A stretch of DNA of 34,226 nucleotides from Deltaproteobacteria bacterium (lineage in GTDB: Bacteria; Desulfobacterota; Syntrophobacteria; Syntrophobacterales; Syntrophobacteraceae): positions 1 to 34,226 of the forward strand of contig JAJYTC010000030.1 of NCBI GenBank assembly GCA_021793275.1. The letters are read 5' to 3'. Under the pieces are notes generated by a model that was given only the letters and a program-made list of their open reading frames with translations, was not told the DNA's origin and did not search any database. Both the position numbers and the translations under genes were made by a program. The first letter of the stretch is position 1, and each line of letters begins with the position of its first letter. Shown piece after piece: positions 1 through 9,870 of the stretch.

Positions 1-398
1 ACGGCCATTGCGCAGCCAACAGCCTCATAGCTCAGGTCACTTTCTACGTATTCGCGTCCATTTGCGTTCATTCGCGGTGCACTGAATTATGGAAGTGCCG
101 GACAAGGTTCATCAAAGCATCGGCAAAGTGGCAACATAGACTGCTCCTCCTTGGCTAAGGTTTTGGAGAGCACAATATTGAGATCCCGTTAACAGTCAAG
201 AAATAAATGTCGTTGTAGGGATAAGCTCAAACACCTCGAACACGTAGAGAAAGCGCTTCGGGAACTGTGCGGCTATTTCGACAACGACCTGGACGGCTTC
301 TCTATTTACGAGCAGGCCGGCCGGTCTGGTTCCGTTTGGCTGGAATGTATGCAACAGTAAGGCTCCCATTGTTATTCCTGGCAACCAGGAGCCCGTAA

Positions 399-1210
399 TT
401 AGGGGAAAGAGATCTTCTCAAAAATGCACTGGTATCCGGGATAAGGATTCAGCAGAAGCTCGCCAGTCGGAATCTCTTCATTGTTTCCGATTATGAGAAA
501 TCCCCCGGCACGTAATGCCGTCAAGACCTGGATGAATGCCCGTATTTTCGTGGGCGGTTCATAATATGTGAGCAGATTGTTTCGAAGGAAAATCATATCG
601 AAATTCTTGCAAGGGGCGCTCTCGGAAATGAAATCGTGTTCGATCCAATGAATTCCATCTCTAAGTCTTTCCACGATGCGAAATCCATTTGCGACTGGAA
701 TGAAATAGCTTTGAACAGTTGAGGCGGGCAGATTTTTCAAACTGCTTTTCGGATATATACTGGCGCGCCCTTTCTCAAGCACCTCGGGGTTTGTGTCAGT
801 GGCCCATATTTCCAGGGGAGGCGCTTTCAGGAACCTCTTTTCGATCTCATCCCACAGGATCTTCAGGCTGAAAGCTTCCTCGCCGCATGCGCATCCGGCA
901 GACCAGATACGAACCGGCCTGAAGCCAGTTGACTCGATTTCCTGCATCAGTTTAGGAATGACGGAAGTCCCGATAACCTCCCAAAGGCGCTGGTCTCGAA
1001 AAAAGCGGCTGGCACGGTCAGCAACTTTCCAGCTGCATCTGCGACTTCGGGTTTTTCCTCCAGGAGTATCAGATAATCGCCGATTTCCCGGCATCCACAT
1101 TGGCGCATGTGCCGGGCGATTCGCTTTTTCACTCCCCTGCGAACCTTTTGGTACCCAGGCCAGGAAAGATTGAAGAACCAAAGGAGCGTCCGAAAGGACC
1201 CGTCATCCAC
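399..1210 (-). pseudogene. CheR-type SAM-dependent methyltransferase, split by a frameshift
   Basis: N-terminal CheR-like part in ORF 947..1210 (FNLSWPGYQKVRRGVKKRI...LLTVP). The C-terminal catalytic part is in another frame, ORF 399..1181 (SRFFRDQRLWEV...RIWSAGCACGEEAFSL...DMIFLRNNLLTYY). The frames join near 1008-1016, where LLTVP continues as SRFFRD if one nucleotide is added or a -1 shift occurs. Confidence 0.8.
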
Positions 1211-1546
1211 CGTCAGCCCTGTCTCATTATGGAGTCAAAGGCACGTTGTTGATTATGAATAATAAGTATCTGGACGGCGGATCCACAATGATCAAGTCAG
1301 TTATCGCCATTGGGAAGCCGGCAGAAAGAAAAATGAGCGTTAAAAATTCCGTAGTCGCAGTCCGGACTTCGTAGAATCCAGCCCTGCGCGCGCTTGACAA
1401 GCCCGGTTCGAGGCTCGGACGTCCTTTGTCCTTGAACTCTCCCGCCGAATAAACATAAATTGTGGTTGCTGATCTTCGGGCGCGCAATGGCCCATACTGG
1501 CTTCCTAATTGGCGTGCTGTCAAACGCAACCATGGAGGAAATAGAA

Positions 1547-1831
1547 ATGGCCGCATACGTTGTCGGAAATATCAGGGTCAAAAACGAAGATAAATGGACG
1601 GAGTACCGCAGCAGAGTACCTGAAACACTTGCCCCCTGGGGAGCCGAATTGCTCTTTCGAGGGCGACTGCAAACTGTATTGAGTGGCGAACCACCATACC
1701 CGGATATTGTGGTGATCAGATTTCCTAACCTAAAGTCGATCGAGGGATGGTACAACTCGGTAGCCTACCAGGCAATCATTCCAATTCGGGAAGAGGCCGC
1801 AGATATAGCTCTGGTAAGCTACGAATCGTGA
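1547..1831 (+). CDS. DUF1330-like dimeric alpha/beta-barrel protein
   Basis: MAAYVVGNIRVKNEDKWTEYRSRVPETLAPWGAELLFRG...PDIVVIRFPNLKSIEGWYNSVAYQAIIPIREEAAD matches the DUF1330 pattern. GGAGG lies 5' of the ATG at 1547. Confidence 0.8.
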   Translation: MAAYVVGNIRVKNEDKWTEYRSRVPETLAPWGAELLFRGRLQTVLSGEPPYPDIVVIRFPNLKSIEGWYNSVAYQAIIPIREEAADIALVSYES

Positions 1832-1847
1832 TCCACGGGGAACTGAT

Positions 1848-2216
1848 ATGGCAAGAGTCAAAGAAAACAAGGAACGGGAAGAGCGAATCGAGATGGAAAT
1901 TGTCGTCGATGCCTATAATGAAGAAGAACGGGCAATGGGCTGGTACTACTATCTCGAAAATAGGATGAGATGTCCGTTAAAGGCGAGGTGCATCACGGAG
2001 AGGCGCATTTCACTCCTTAAGGAGGGAGAAGTGGTCGAGGTAGTCGGCATGGCGCCGGAGGAAGATTGCGAGAAGGAGATGTTTGTTGAGATTCGATGGC
2101 AGAATCGCACCCTCGGCGTTCCTCTATCCCAATTGAAAGGGATTGAAGTGGATGAAGGCACTCAACAGGCGATGGATGATTGGTGCTACTGGATTGACAG
2201 AGGCTATGAATTCTGA
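1848..2216 (+). CDS. CcbP-like calcium-binding family protein
   Basis: EREERIEMEIVVDAYNEEERAMGWYYYLENRMRCPLKARCITERRISLLKEGEVVEVVGMAPEEDCEKEMFVEIRW...DWCYWIDRGYEF resembles the Calci_bind_CcbP family. Confidence 0.75.
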   Translation: MARVKENKEREERIEMEIVVDAYNEEERAMGWYYYLENRMRCPLKARCITERRISLLKEGEVVEVVGMAPEEDCEKEMFVEIRWQNRTLGVPLSQLKGIEVDEGTQQAMDDWCYWIDRGYEF

Positions 2217-2369
2217 AAACTGTCCCCATCCTGTACATGACCGATTTGCAAAGGGCACGGACGGGAGGGGACGATCAACTCGGCGACAATAGGGATAGCT
2301 ACCCCAAGAACCATAAGGTGTTGACGCTCTAAGGTGCTGGGTCCCTCCAGGTCAGGAAACGCCGGGGAC

Positions 2370-3338
2370 TCAGAGAATCTTGATCGGATAGTTCTCCTTG
2401 AGCAGCACCGCTAAGGCCTTTTCGTACTCTTCACGGTGCATGAGGATTTTGAGGCGTTCCTGAGTCCAGGCGCCATCGAGTCGTTTCATTAATTTCGGTT
2501 CATGCTCGCTCCATTCTTCGGCCGAGCATATCTTTTGGAAAGCTTTGTAAGTGTCCAAGGTGAGATGATCGCTCGTCTGCTCAAATTGAAGTGTCAGATA
2601 CCGCTTCCTATCCCCACTCTCAACGGCCCTCTCTGACAGAAATTGACGCAGCTCATTGATGCGCCCCTGCCCCTTTTTCCTTCCTTCCTCTGCTACTGTA
2701 AGGGCTTCCTCGCAGTTTCCCTCGTCCCCTTAGAATGTGGCCAAGTCGTAGTAATCCATCCCGTACACCAACTTTTTCCTTCGTAGTTCCAGATATTTTT
2801 CTCTGTCGCCAAGCTCCCGGTAGATCCGCCTGGCATGGTCGGTCGGCCAGTCCTTCTTCATGGTTTCCAGTGTGGCCGCGAGGCTTCGCCAGTCCTCATC
2901 ACTGTAGCAGGCGGAATAGGCAAGAGCAAAAAGTGGGTCGTCCAGACCGGCGTTGCCGCTTTTGATGAATGGGATCACTTCCTCGACCAACTCCCGGCGA
3001 GTCTTTTCGTCCACCTTTTTGGCCGCAAGCTTTTCCTGTATATCGTCAATAAGGCCGACCACGTGATACTCAATCTTCTCGTCACCGCCGCCATAGCTAT
3101 CCAGGTCTTCAAGGTCAGGGTACAGTTCCCACCAGAGCGCCATTGCAATCTCGCCTTCAGAGTTGATTTCCTGTTCGGCGGTGAGCTTGACGTGCTGTTT
3201 TAGGTAGTCGAAGCACTCGCGGCGCACTTCGGGGCTAAAATTCGAAAGGTGGACAACTAAGTTCTTCACTGTCTCCGGTTCGGCTGCCGCCAACAAGTCG
3301 GTCAGGGGATCGGCTGGGGTTTTCTTTTTGGGCATCAT
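2370..3338 (-). pseudogene. Hypothetical ~322-aa protein interrupted by one in-frame TAA stop
   Basis: ORFs 2730..3338 and 2370..2558 share a frame. The bases between them read open (GDEGNCEEALTVAEEGRKKGQGRINELRQFLSERAVESGDRKRYLTLQFEQTSDHLTLDTYKAFQK) apart from a TAA at 2730-2732. Confidence 0.75.
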
Positions 3339-4393
3339 TTTCCTCTCGCATGGAATTGGACCACATGATCGAGAAGCGGGAGCTTTTTAAGCCGGAAATC
3401 GCCATATCGTTTGTCGGCTTCGCGTTGAATCTCCACCAGTCCAAGAAAACCGGCAAAGCTGTCAAGGCAGCGCAGCGAATAGCAACTGCGCAGAACCTGC
3501 TCCGCTGAGTAATACTCTCCAACAGGCGAAATCTCCTGCGAAACCGCTGGGAAGGCACGCAGGAACCAGTCCTCGTAGAAGCGGCTCGATTGCCAATCGC
3601 CCCCGTGTCTTTTAAGAAGATAAAGAGTGAACGGAAAGGACTGCTGGATCAGCGGGATTTGCTGCCAACTGTCCCGGTAAGCCCAGTTGTACTTGGTGGT
3701 AAATGCCCGGAAAAGCTTCGAATAAATGCTTGCCAGCTCATGCTTGCTCATCAACTTCCGGCACTCGCCGCCAACGACAAACTTTCCCTTATATTTTCTG
3801 ATCAATCCGCTCAACCCTGATACCAGCCGGGTGACGTGCAGGTCGAAAAATTCCGGTTCCGATCTCAGTTCGCCAAAGCGGTAGTTTTCTCTGTATTTCT
3901 CCTCTCCCATATATGCCATAGCGATATCCCTGCACAGCTGACGCGGGAGGTTACCAGTCGAAGTCGCCTTTGCGCCCTGATCGCCAAGCGCTTCAACCAG
4001 CAGGCTAAAGAGTGTAAGGATCGGAGCTTTGGGGGTAACATCGAGACGAGACGGGAAACTGACCAGATCGGGCGCTTCGAAGGGGAAATGCAGGAAACGA
4101 TGCATCTGTTCGGAGGAGAGGCCGTCGAAGTTATCCCGGGGCGTCCGGTTACGCTCTTGCGTATACTCACTCAAGAATGCATTGGCCTCTTCCAGCGAGG
4201 CAAAGTTCCGCCCCTCGAGCAGTTCTCTAATTTCGCCCATTGCATCATCAAGTTTGGCTCGATGAACATCGGCACTCAGCTTATTGGCGCAGCAATGCAA
4301 GAATTTTTTCCCACTGCCGCAGGGACAAAGATCATTCGGTCCGATTATCATGGGCGGCTCCGTTGTCGTTTCCTGCTCCACTCCCGATACCAT
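3335..4393 (-). CDS. SEC-C metal-binding motif protein
   Basis: N-terminal PNDLCPCGSGKKFLHCC is a classic SEC-C motif. Overlaps the downstream gene by 4 nt. Confidence 0.85.
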   Translation of the reverse strand: MVSGVEQETTTEPPMIIGPNDLCPCGSGKKFLHCCANKLSADVHRAKLDDAMGEIRELLEGRNFASLEEANAFLSEYTQERNRTPRDNFDGLSSEQMHRFLHFPFEAPDLVSFPSRLDVTPKAPILTLFSLLVEALGDQGAKATSTGNLPRQLCRDIAMAYMGEEKYRENYRFGELRSEPEFFDLHVTRLVSGLSGLIRKYKGKFVVGGECRKLMSKHELASIYSKLFRAFTTKYNWAYRDSWQQIPLIQQSFPFTLYLLKRHGGDWQSSRFYEDWFLRAFPAVSQEISPVGEYYSAEQVLRSCYSLRCLDSFAGFLGLVEIQREADKRYGDFRLKKLPLLDHVVQFHARGK

Positions 4394-4550
4394 TGGGGCT
4401 GAATACGGTTCTGCTGCCTAAAATCAGCTCTTGAACTATTATCTCGATTTGGTCGAAGAGATGCAAGCCGGCTATGGCCGGCCGGCGATGCCCAAAGGGA
4501 CGAGCCAAGCCGAGTGTGGCAGGCGAATTGGAACCTTATCAGAAAAACCA

Positions 4551-4739
4551 TTATAGCATGCTGGTGGGCCATTCGAGCAATATGGACGGATGAGTTGGAA
4601 GTTTTCTGGGTAGGATTATTTCGCCCATGCCATCGCCTCCACCAACTGCGACCCCGCGTCCGGCGAGGTACTCGTGCACTGTAAATGCCGCGACATAAGC
4701 ATCAATCATGTCCTTCACGCCCCGAGCAAAGCCTTTCAA
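4551..4739 (-). pseudogene. Possible C-terminal remnant of a larger protein (DUF429-like?)
   Basis: KGFARGVKDMIDAYVAAFTVHEYLAGRGVAVGGGDGMGEIILPR looks protein-like. The frame hits a stop inside the adjacent direct-repeat copy at 4751-4852. Family assignment is tentative. Confidence 0.3.
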
Positions 4740-4750
4740 ACTTATCCTAC

Positions 4751-4852
4751 GGCATTGGGTCTGACCAAGTCAAGTCACCGATTTCATATACGGAAGTCTG
4801 CCGCCGGCATCGATAAGTATCCGAAATCATAGGTCACACATCTCAATTTCCC
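4751..4852. repeat. Direct repeat copy A, ~100 bp
   Basis: Near-identical to 6011-6114. The shared exact core ggaagtctgccgccggcatcgataagt (27 bp) is at 4792-4818. Confidence 0.9.
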
Positions 4853-5214
4853 CACCGTCTTCGTAGCCGCTGCTATCGCACGGGGCTGCCAGAGGCTGAA
4901 GCGCCGGCAGGTCAAACCGAGCCTCCAAAAGGCCATGAGCTTTTTGAAAGATGCCTCTGAGGTCGCGTCGGCTGGAAATACAGAGTCCCAGCGTTATGCC
5001 CCCCTGAAAAGCTGGACGCAGCAATAGCTCCCCTATACCCCGACATTTTCCGGCTGAAAACCGGTTCTATTCCCGGTTCATTTTCCAAGCGCCCAGCTGC
5101 TGCCAGCGTTTTCCGCAAGCTACAAGTTGCATTAATCGCAACAGGGCCTGATCTGGAGTATCCTTCAAGCGATTTGTCACCTGCAGTGGGAGGCAGGATC
5201 GAGTCTTGGATTCC

Positions 5215-5262
5215 CCTGAGGGCCCCTCCATGATCTAGACCATGCGGGACGACTCGGGACGG
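5215..5262. repeat. Imperfect tandem duplication, copy 1
   Basis: cctgagggcccctccatgatctagaccatgcgggacgactcggga compared with 5293-5340 cctgagggatactacatgatccggaccatgcgggatgtctcgggt; offset 78 bp. Confidence 0.7.
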
Positions 5263-5292
5263 TGTGCTTCAGGTGAAGATCAGCTAAATTTG

Positions 5293-5340
5293 CCTGAGGG
5301 ATACTACATGATCCGGACCATGCGGGATGTCTCGGGTGGG
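5293..5340. repeat. Imperfect tandem duplication, copy 2
   Basis: See 5215-5262. Confidence 0.7.
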
Positions 5341-5530
5341 GAGATCGTGGTCAAGCACACCAGGTGAGTCCTCCGGATACTCTATCATCGGGACCACCGG
5401 GGATGTTTTCGGCGATAAAATCAGGTTTTCCCACTTGAATCATCTGGACTCAGCCTATATTAAGAGAATAGGTTCTTTGATTTTGACAAGGAAAGTCTAC
5501 CGGCTTGAGCAGCGACTAGAGGAAGTCTTG

Positions 5531-5728
5531 ATGCCGCCTAAGGTGAGAGAACTGATAGGTGAACTTGAACGAGCCGGATTCGAGAATCGAGGAGGCAAGG
5601 GAAGTCACAGGAATTTCGTCCACCCGAGGGTGACGAGGCCAATCACCATCGCGGGGCATCCATTGGATGACGCCAAAGAGTACCAGGTCCGGGCTGTGAG
5701 GTTGGCCATTGAGGAATCAAGAAGATGA
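5531..5728 (+). CDS. hicA: HicA-family toxin-like protein
   Basis: MPPKVRELIGELERAGFENRGGKGSHRNFVHPRVTRPITIAGHPLDDAKEYQVRAVRLAIEE. G-SHRNF has the HicA catalytic-His context. ATGA overlap with the next gene. Confidence 0.8.
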   Translation: MPPKVRELIGELERAGFENRGGKGSHRNFVHPRVTRPITIAGHPLDDAKEYQVRAVRLAIEESRR

Positions 5729-5964
5729 AAGATAGCGCCAGGTACGCAAAAATCGTCGAGTGGTCCGAGGAAGATCATTGTTACGTAGGAAGCGCGCCGG
5801 GTCTGATATACGGCGGGACCCATGGCGACGACGAAAAAGCGGTTTTCGAGGAGCTGTGTCAAATCGTCGAAGAGGCGGTTGAACTCTACCGCAAGGAGGG
5901 TAAGCCGCTTCCACCGGCAACTTCCGGTCGCGATTTCGCCAATAAGATGCAAATGGTCGCCTGA
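5725..5964 (+). CDS. hicB: HicB-family antitoxin-like protein
   Basis: YAKIVEWSEEDHCYVGSAPGLIYGGTHGDDEKAVFEELCQIVEEAVELYRKEGKPLPP is the typical HicB partial RNase-H-like fold. Coupled to hicA by 4-nt overlap. Confidence 0.8.
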   Translation: MKDSARYAKIVEWSEEDHCYVGSAPGLIYGGTHGDDEKAVFEELCQIVEEAVELYRKEGKPLPPATSGRDFANKMQMVA

Positions 5965-6010
5965 ACAGGCTCGAGCCACTTTTCGCCCGCCCGCCACCAA
6001 GTCACAATCG

Positions 6011-6114
6011 GGCAATCGGTGTCTGACCAAGACAAGTCACTGATTTTATCCAGGGAAGTCTGCCGCCGGCATCGATAAGTGTCCGAAATCATTGACCACA
6101 TATCTCAACTTCCT
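6011..6114. repeat. Direct repeat copy B, ~100 bp
   Basis: Matches 4751-4852. Exact 27-bp core at 6054-6080. Confidence 0.9.
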
Positions 6115-6115
6115 C

Positions 6116-6135
6116 ATTCCGGCGTAGGCCGGAAT
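6116..6135. repeat. REP-like palindrome
   Basis: attccggc-gtag-gccggaat, 8-bp perfect stem with 4-nt loop. Confidence 0.6.
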
Positions 6136-6282
6136 CCAGCCCGGCCGCCACGTCCTCGGACGCACCTTGAACTCTGCTGAAACTGCCGACTGCTCAGGGG
6201 CAAGTTCGTCACCACGGCAATCCCGCTCTCAGGGGGGGAGCCATGGAAATCATGTCGTGCAATGATTGCACGGAGTCGGCAT

Positions 6283-7257
6283 TCAAAGGGCGCCCGAAGA
6301 CCCGCAGTTCAAGCAGTTGGGGGGACGCTTTCCGGCCAGGCCGGCAAGAAGATTGTCGCATGCCATATCGGCCATCCTGGTGCGGGTTTCGATAGTGGCG
6401 CTTCCCATATGGGGAAGCAAAACCACGTTTTCAAGCTCCGCAAGACCACTGCTAAGTTCGGGCTCGTTTTCATAGACGTCCAGGCCCGCGCAGCGGATCG
6501 ATCCGGACCGCAGCGCGGCGACCAGCGCTTTTTCGTCCACAACCGGCCCTCTCGCCGTATTTATGAGCATAGCCGAACTCTTCATCATCGAAAGCTCCCG
6601 CTCGCCGACCAGGTGGCGCGTTTTCGGCCCCAGAGGCACGTGGAGGCTCACGAAATCCGACTCGCGCAATAAATCCTCCAATGAGGAAAAAGAAACTTTC
6701 AGCTCATGCTCCGCCTCATCTCCCAGGCGGGAACGCCCCCAATAGACAACCTTCATATTAAATCCCGCGGCCCTCTTGGCCACCGCACATCCGATCCTTC
6801 CCATCCCGATTATCCCCAACGTCTTACCGGCAACCTCCGTGCCCAGGAAGTGCAACGGCGCCCAGAATTTGAAATCGCCGGCCCTCACCATCCGGTCGCC
6901 TTCCACCACCCTGCGGGCGGCAGCCAAAATAAGCGCAAACGTCAGATCGGCCGTGGCATCGGTCAGCACTCCGGGCGTATTGGCCACCGGAATGGATCTG
7001 CGACTTGCCTCCCCGACGTCGATATGATCGAAACCTACCCCGTTGTTGGCGATTACCTTCAGCCGTGGAGCGCGCCCCAGAAGCTCCCGGTCTATGCGGT
7101 CGGTCAGGGTGCAAAGCAGCCCGTCGACATCCCCGATGGCTTCCAGCAGCTTTTCGCGTTCCATCGGGATGTCCTGCGCATGCATATGGACCTGGTGATC
7201 GCAGGTGATCCGGCTCAACACCTCTTCCGGCAACCGGGCGGTTACGAGTACTTTCAT
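6283..7257 (-). CDS. D-isomer-specific 2-hydroxyacid dehydrogenase (glyoxylate/hydroxypyruvate reductase-like)
   Basis: GKTLGIIGMGRIGCAVAKRAAGF (NAD-binding), NTARGPVVDEKALVAAL, and a C-terminal LLPHMGSAT. GGAGG lies 5' of the ATG at 7257. Confidence 0.9.
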   Translation of the reverse strand: MKVLVTARLPEEVLSRITCDHQVHMHAQDIPMEREKLLEAIGDVDGLLCTLTDRIDRELLGRAPRLKVIANNGVGFDHIDVGEASRRSIPVANTPGVLTDATADLTFALILAAARRVVEGDRMVRAGDFKFWAPLHFLGTEVAGKTLGIIGMGRIGCAVAKRAAGFNMKVVYWGRSRLGDEAEHELKVSFSSLEDLLRESDFVSLHVPLGPKTRHLVGERELSMMKSSAMLINTARGPVVDEKALVAALRSGSIRCAGLDVYENEPELSSGLAELENVVLLPHMGSATIETRTRMADMACDNLLAGLAGKRPPNCLNCGSSGAL

Positions 7258-7497
7258 CGCTGCCTCCAAGTGTAGATTTAAATGTTTGTTGTCAGGTTAT
7301 TTTCTTCTTTTTTTGTCGAGGTTTCATCCTAATTTTTGTTGCTCTTTTACAATCGTTTTGTGACATAATACATAATAACACATAAATGCCGGACAGCTTC
7401 TTTCCGGCATCGTGAACACGATCCACTCTTCCAGCACCTCATTTCCATCAGGAACAGGCACATTCAGAACTCCCGTCCAGGACAAGGAGAAGGGAAC

Positions 7498-8949
7498 ATG
7501 CCTGATATTCGTTATGTTTGTCTTTCCGATATGCATTTTGGCTCCGAGACAAGTCTTCTGACCGATTTGGGCGCTCATGGCGAGGCACAGCCCGAACAGC
7601 CCTCCCCCGTATTGAGACAACTCGCGAAATGCCTGAGAAAGCTCATCCCGGATCAAGACCCCGGCCTGAAACCCGCCCTCATCATCAATGGAGACGTCCT
7701 TGAACTCGCACTTGCTCAGGACAACACAGCAGCCATGGCGTTTCAGCAATTCATCGATCTAACCATGCTCGATGGCGAACCGCTTTTCAGCAGCATTCTT
7801 TTTAACCCCGGAAACCACGATCACCACCTCTGGGAGACGGCCAGGGAAACCCAGTTCGCCGAGTACGTGAAGGGGCTTGCATGGGAAAAGAGTATCGAGC
7901 CGGCCTGGCATGTTTCGCGGATATTCAAACAGCATGTCGAATCCTATTTTTTCAACAGCCTCCTCAAGCGCCATCCAAGGCTCAAAGATTTAAGGATCAA
8001 TACGGCTTATCCCAATTTCGGCCTTCTCGACGCGGATCGCCAAAAGGGAGTCGTCTTCCACCATGGCCACTTTACCGAGGAGATCTATCTACTGGTAAGC
8101 ATCCTCAAAACGATGCTGTTTCCTGGCTCCGAGGTCCCGATGGACATTTGGGGTATCGAAGGCGAAAACTTCGCCTGGATCGATTTTTTCTGGTCGACCC
8201 TCGGTCGTTCGGGGGACGCAGGCGTCGCCGTGGACCGCGTCTATGAAAAGCTCCAGGATAAAGAACAGGTAAAAAAACTGCTGCACAACCTCGCCGAAGG
8301 GCTCACCGAAAAATATGGTTCATCCGCCTGGCCGGCGCACCTGCTGGAGGAAGGTTTTATCGAACTGGCCTGCAATGCCCTTGTAAACGGCATGGGGTCA
8401 TTGGAGCGGCACAACACCGATGTCCCGTTAAGCGAAAAATCCGAGGAGGGTCTCAAACACTACATCGAATGGCCATTGAAAAATCATATCGTAAGTGAAC
8501 TCGGGTTTTCGCCCGAAAAACTCACCTTCGTTTTCGGGCATACGCACAAACCATGGCAGGGAGTAAAAAATTACGAAGGCTACCGGGAACCGGTTCTCGT
8601 CTATAACAGCGGCGGCTGGGTGGTAGACCACGTGGAGCGCGACGATAAATACGGAGGGGCGGTTATTCTCGTAGACGATAATCTCGATGTGGTCTCCCTG
8701 AGTATGTATAAAGAAGAGGAAAACGAAGCGGATTATTCGGTGAGAGTCGAGGAAGCTTTGCGGCCGGGGGAAAACGAGAGTCGGCTTTATTCGAAGATAA
8801 AAGAGAGGGTGGACGCACACTCCGACCCCTGGAAAGCATTCTCCGCTACAGTGGCCTCGGAAGTACGGCTACGGGCACAATACCTCAAAGAGAGGATTGC
8901 ACGGCAAAGTCTTCCCCGCACCCGGCAGTCCCCGCCTCCGCAGGCGTGA
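7498..8949 (+). CDS. Metallophosphoesterase family protein
   Basis: SDMHFGSE, INGDVLELAL, NPGNHDHH and FGHTHKPW metallophosphoesterase motifs. Confidence 0.88.
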   Translation: MPDIRYVCLSDMHFGSETSLLTDLGAHGEAQPEQPSPVLRQLAKCLRKLIPDQDPGLKPALIINGDVLELALAQDNTAAMAFQQFIDLTMLDGEPLFSSILFNPGNHDHHLWETARETQFAEYVKGLAWEKSIEPAWHVSRIFKQHVESYFFNSLLKRHPRLKDLRINTAYPNFGLLDADRQKGVVFHHGHFTEEIYLLVSILKTMLFPGSEVPMDIWGIEGENFAWIDFFWSTLGRSGDAGVAVDRVYEKLQDKEQVKKLLHNLAEGLTEKYGSSAWPAHLLEEGFIELACNALVNGMGSLERHNTDVPLSEKSEEGLKHYIEWPLKNHIVSELGFSPEKLTFVFGHTHKPWQGVKNYEGYREPVLVYNSGGWVVDHVERDDKYGGAVILVDDNLDVVSLSMYKEEENEADYSVRVEEALRPGENESRLYSKIKERVDAHSDPWKAFSATVASEVRLRAQYLKERIARQSLPRTRQSPPPQA

Positions 8950-8964
8950 TTTGTCCAGGAGGTT

Positions 8965-9846
8965 TCATTCGAAAAAATTCGCCAGGATGGGTTGAAACAT
9001 CCTGGTTTTGAAATACCTGGCGTAAGGGAAGCACTTGGCAAGGAGCATGAAAGTAATGTTCCTGCAGCGGTCCTTTTCGCTTTCCAGGCTGTCAAAATTA
9101 CCTCCGCCTTTTGAAATCACCAGATCGCAATTCTCAAACAGATCTCTTAGTTCCGGAGAACATCGAGACAGGACAGTCCCGGGAACACTGCCATCGATTC
9201 CGTTCGACATCACCCTCGCCACGCTGTCCATTCCAACCCTTCGCGCTTCATAAAGGGTTGCGTCGTTTAAAGCCGGAAGATTGCGCACCACGTAAGTGAT
9301 TTGAGGATCGTACAGCTCGTTTATCGTCTCGATGAGGACCTTGTCGAAAACGATCTCTCCCGAATTGTCGCACAGATAGAGCAACCGGCGGCTTTTCGCC
9401 AGCTTCTCCCGGAAAATCTCGTAGGGTTTTGCGGTAATCGGATTCCTCAGTTCTTCCGCCAGGACCCCCTTCACGTCTATCGAACGATCGGAAATCATGA
9501 GATCGACGGAGTTTCCCATTATGGCCAGGTTGACCGCGGCAAAAAGAGGGTCTTCAGACTCCCGCACCGATTCCTTGAACGTCGGATAAAGTTCAAGGGC
9601 CTTGGCGTTTTCTTCCTCTTTGAGGTCTCGAAAGGGGTCGTCGGACTTGAAGGTCTCCATGATCATATTCATGACCGGTTCGATCGCCTGAGGACTCGTG
9701 AGGTTCCAATCCTCACCGCGCAGGGCCGGAAGTCGAAGGGCGCTGGTAATTAATTCGCGGGTCACATTTTCGTCATCGGTCAATTTCCTGATGGACGATA
9801 CAGCCATTCGCAAAATACAGGGGATGCAATCCGGCGTCAGCAACAT
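8965..9846 (-). CDS. DUF89/ARMT1-like damage-control phosphatase family protein
   Basis: N-terminal PDCIPCIL; LLYLCDNSGEIVFDKVLIE; NCDLVISKGGGNFDSL. These are typical of the AF1104-like DUF89 group. Confidence 0.82.
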   Translation of the reverse strand: MLLTPDCIPCILRMAVSSIRKLTDDENVTRELITSALRLPALRGEDWNLTSPQAIEPVMNMIMETFKSDDPFRDLKEEENAKALELYPTFKESVRESEDPLFAAVNLAIMGNSVDLMISDRSIDVKGVLAEELRNPITAKPYEIFREKLAKSRRLLYLCDNSGEIVFDKVLIETINELYDPQITYVVRNLPALNDATLYEARRVGMDSVARVMSNGIDGSVPGTVLSRCSPELRDLFENCDLVISKGGGNFDSLESEKDRCRNITFMLLAKCFPYARYFKTRMFQPILANFFE

Positions 9847-9870
9847 CTTTCGAGTATCCTCGGTAAAGAT

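Noticed and set aside
793-1173. 126-aa plus-strand ORF
   Set aside because: Antisense to the CheR-like gene; low-complexity, Arg/Pro-rich shadow translation with no motif.
1297-1755. 152-aa minus-strand ORF
   Set aside because: Overlaps the DUF1330-like gene antisense and shows no recognisable fold or RBS support.
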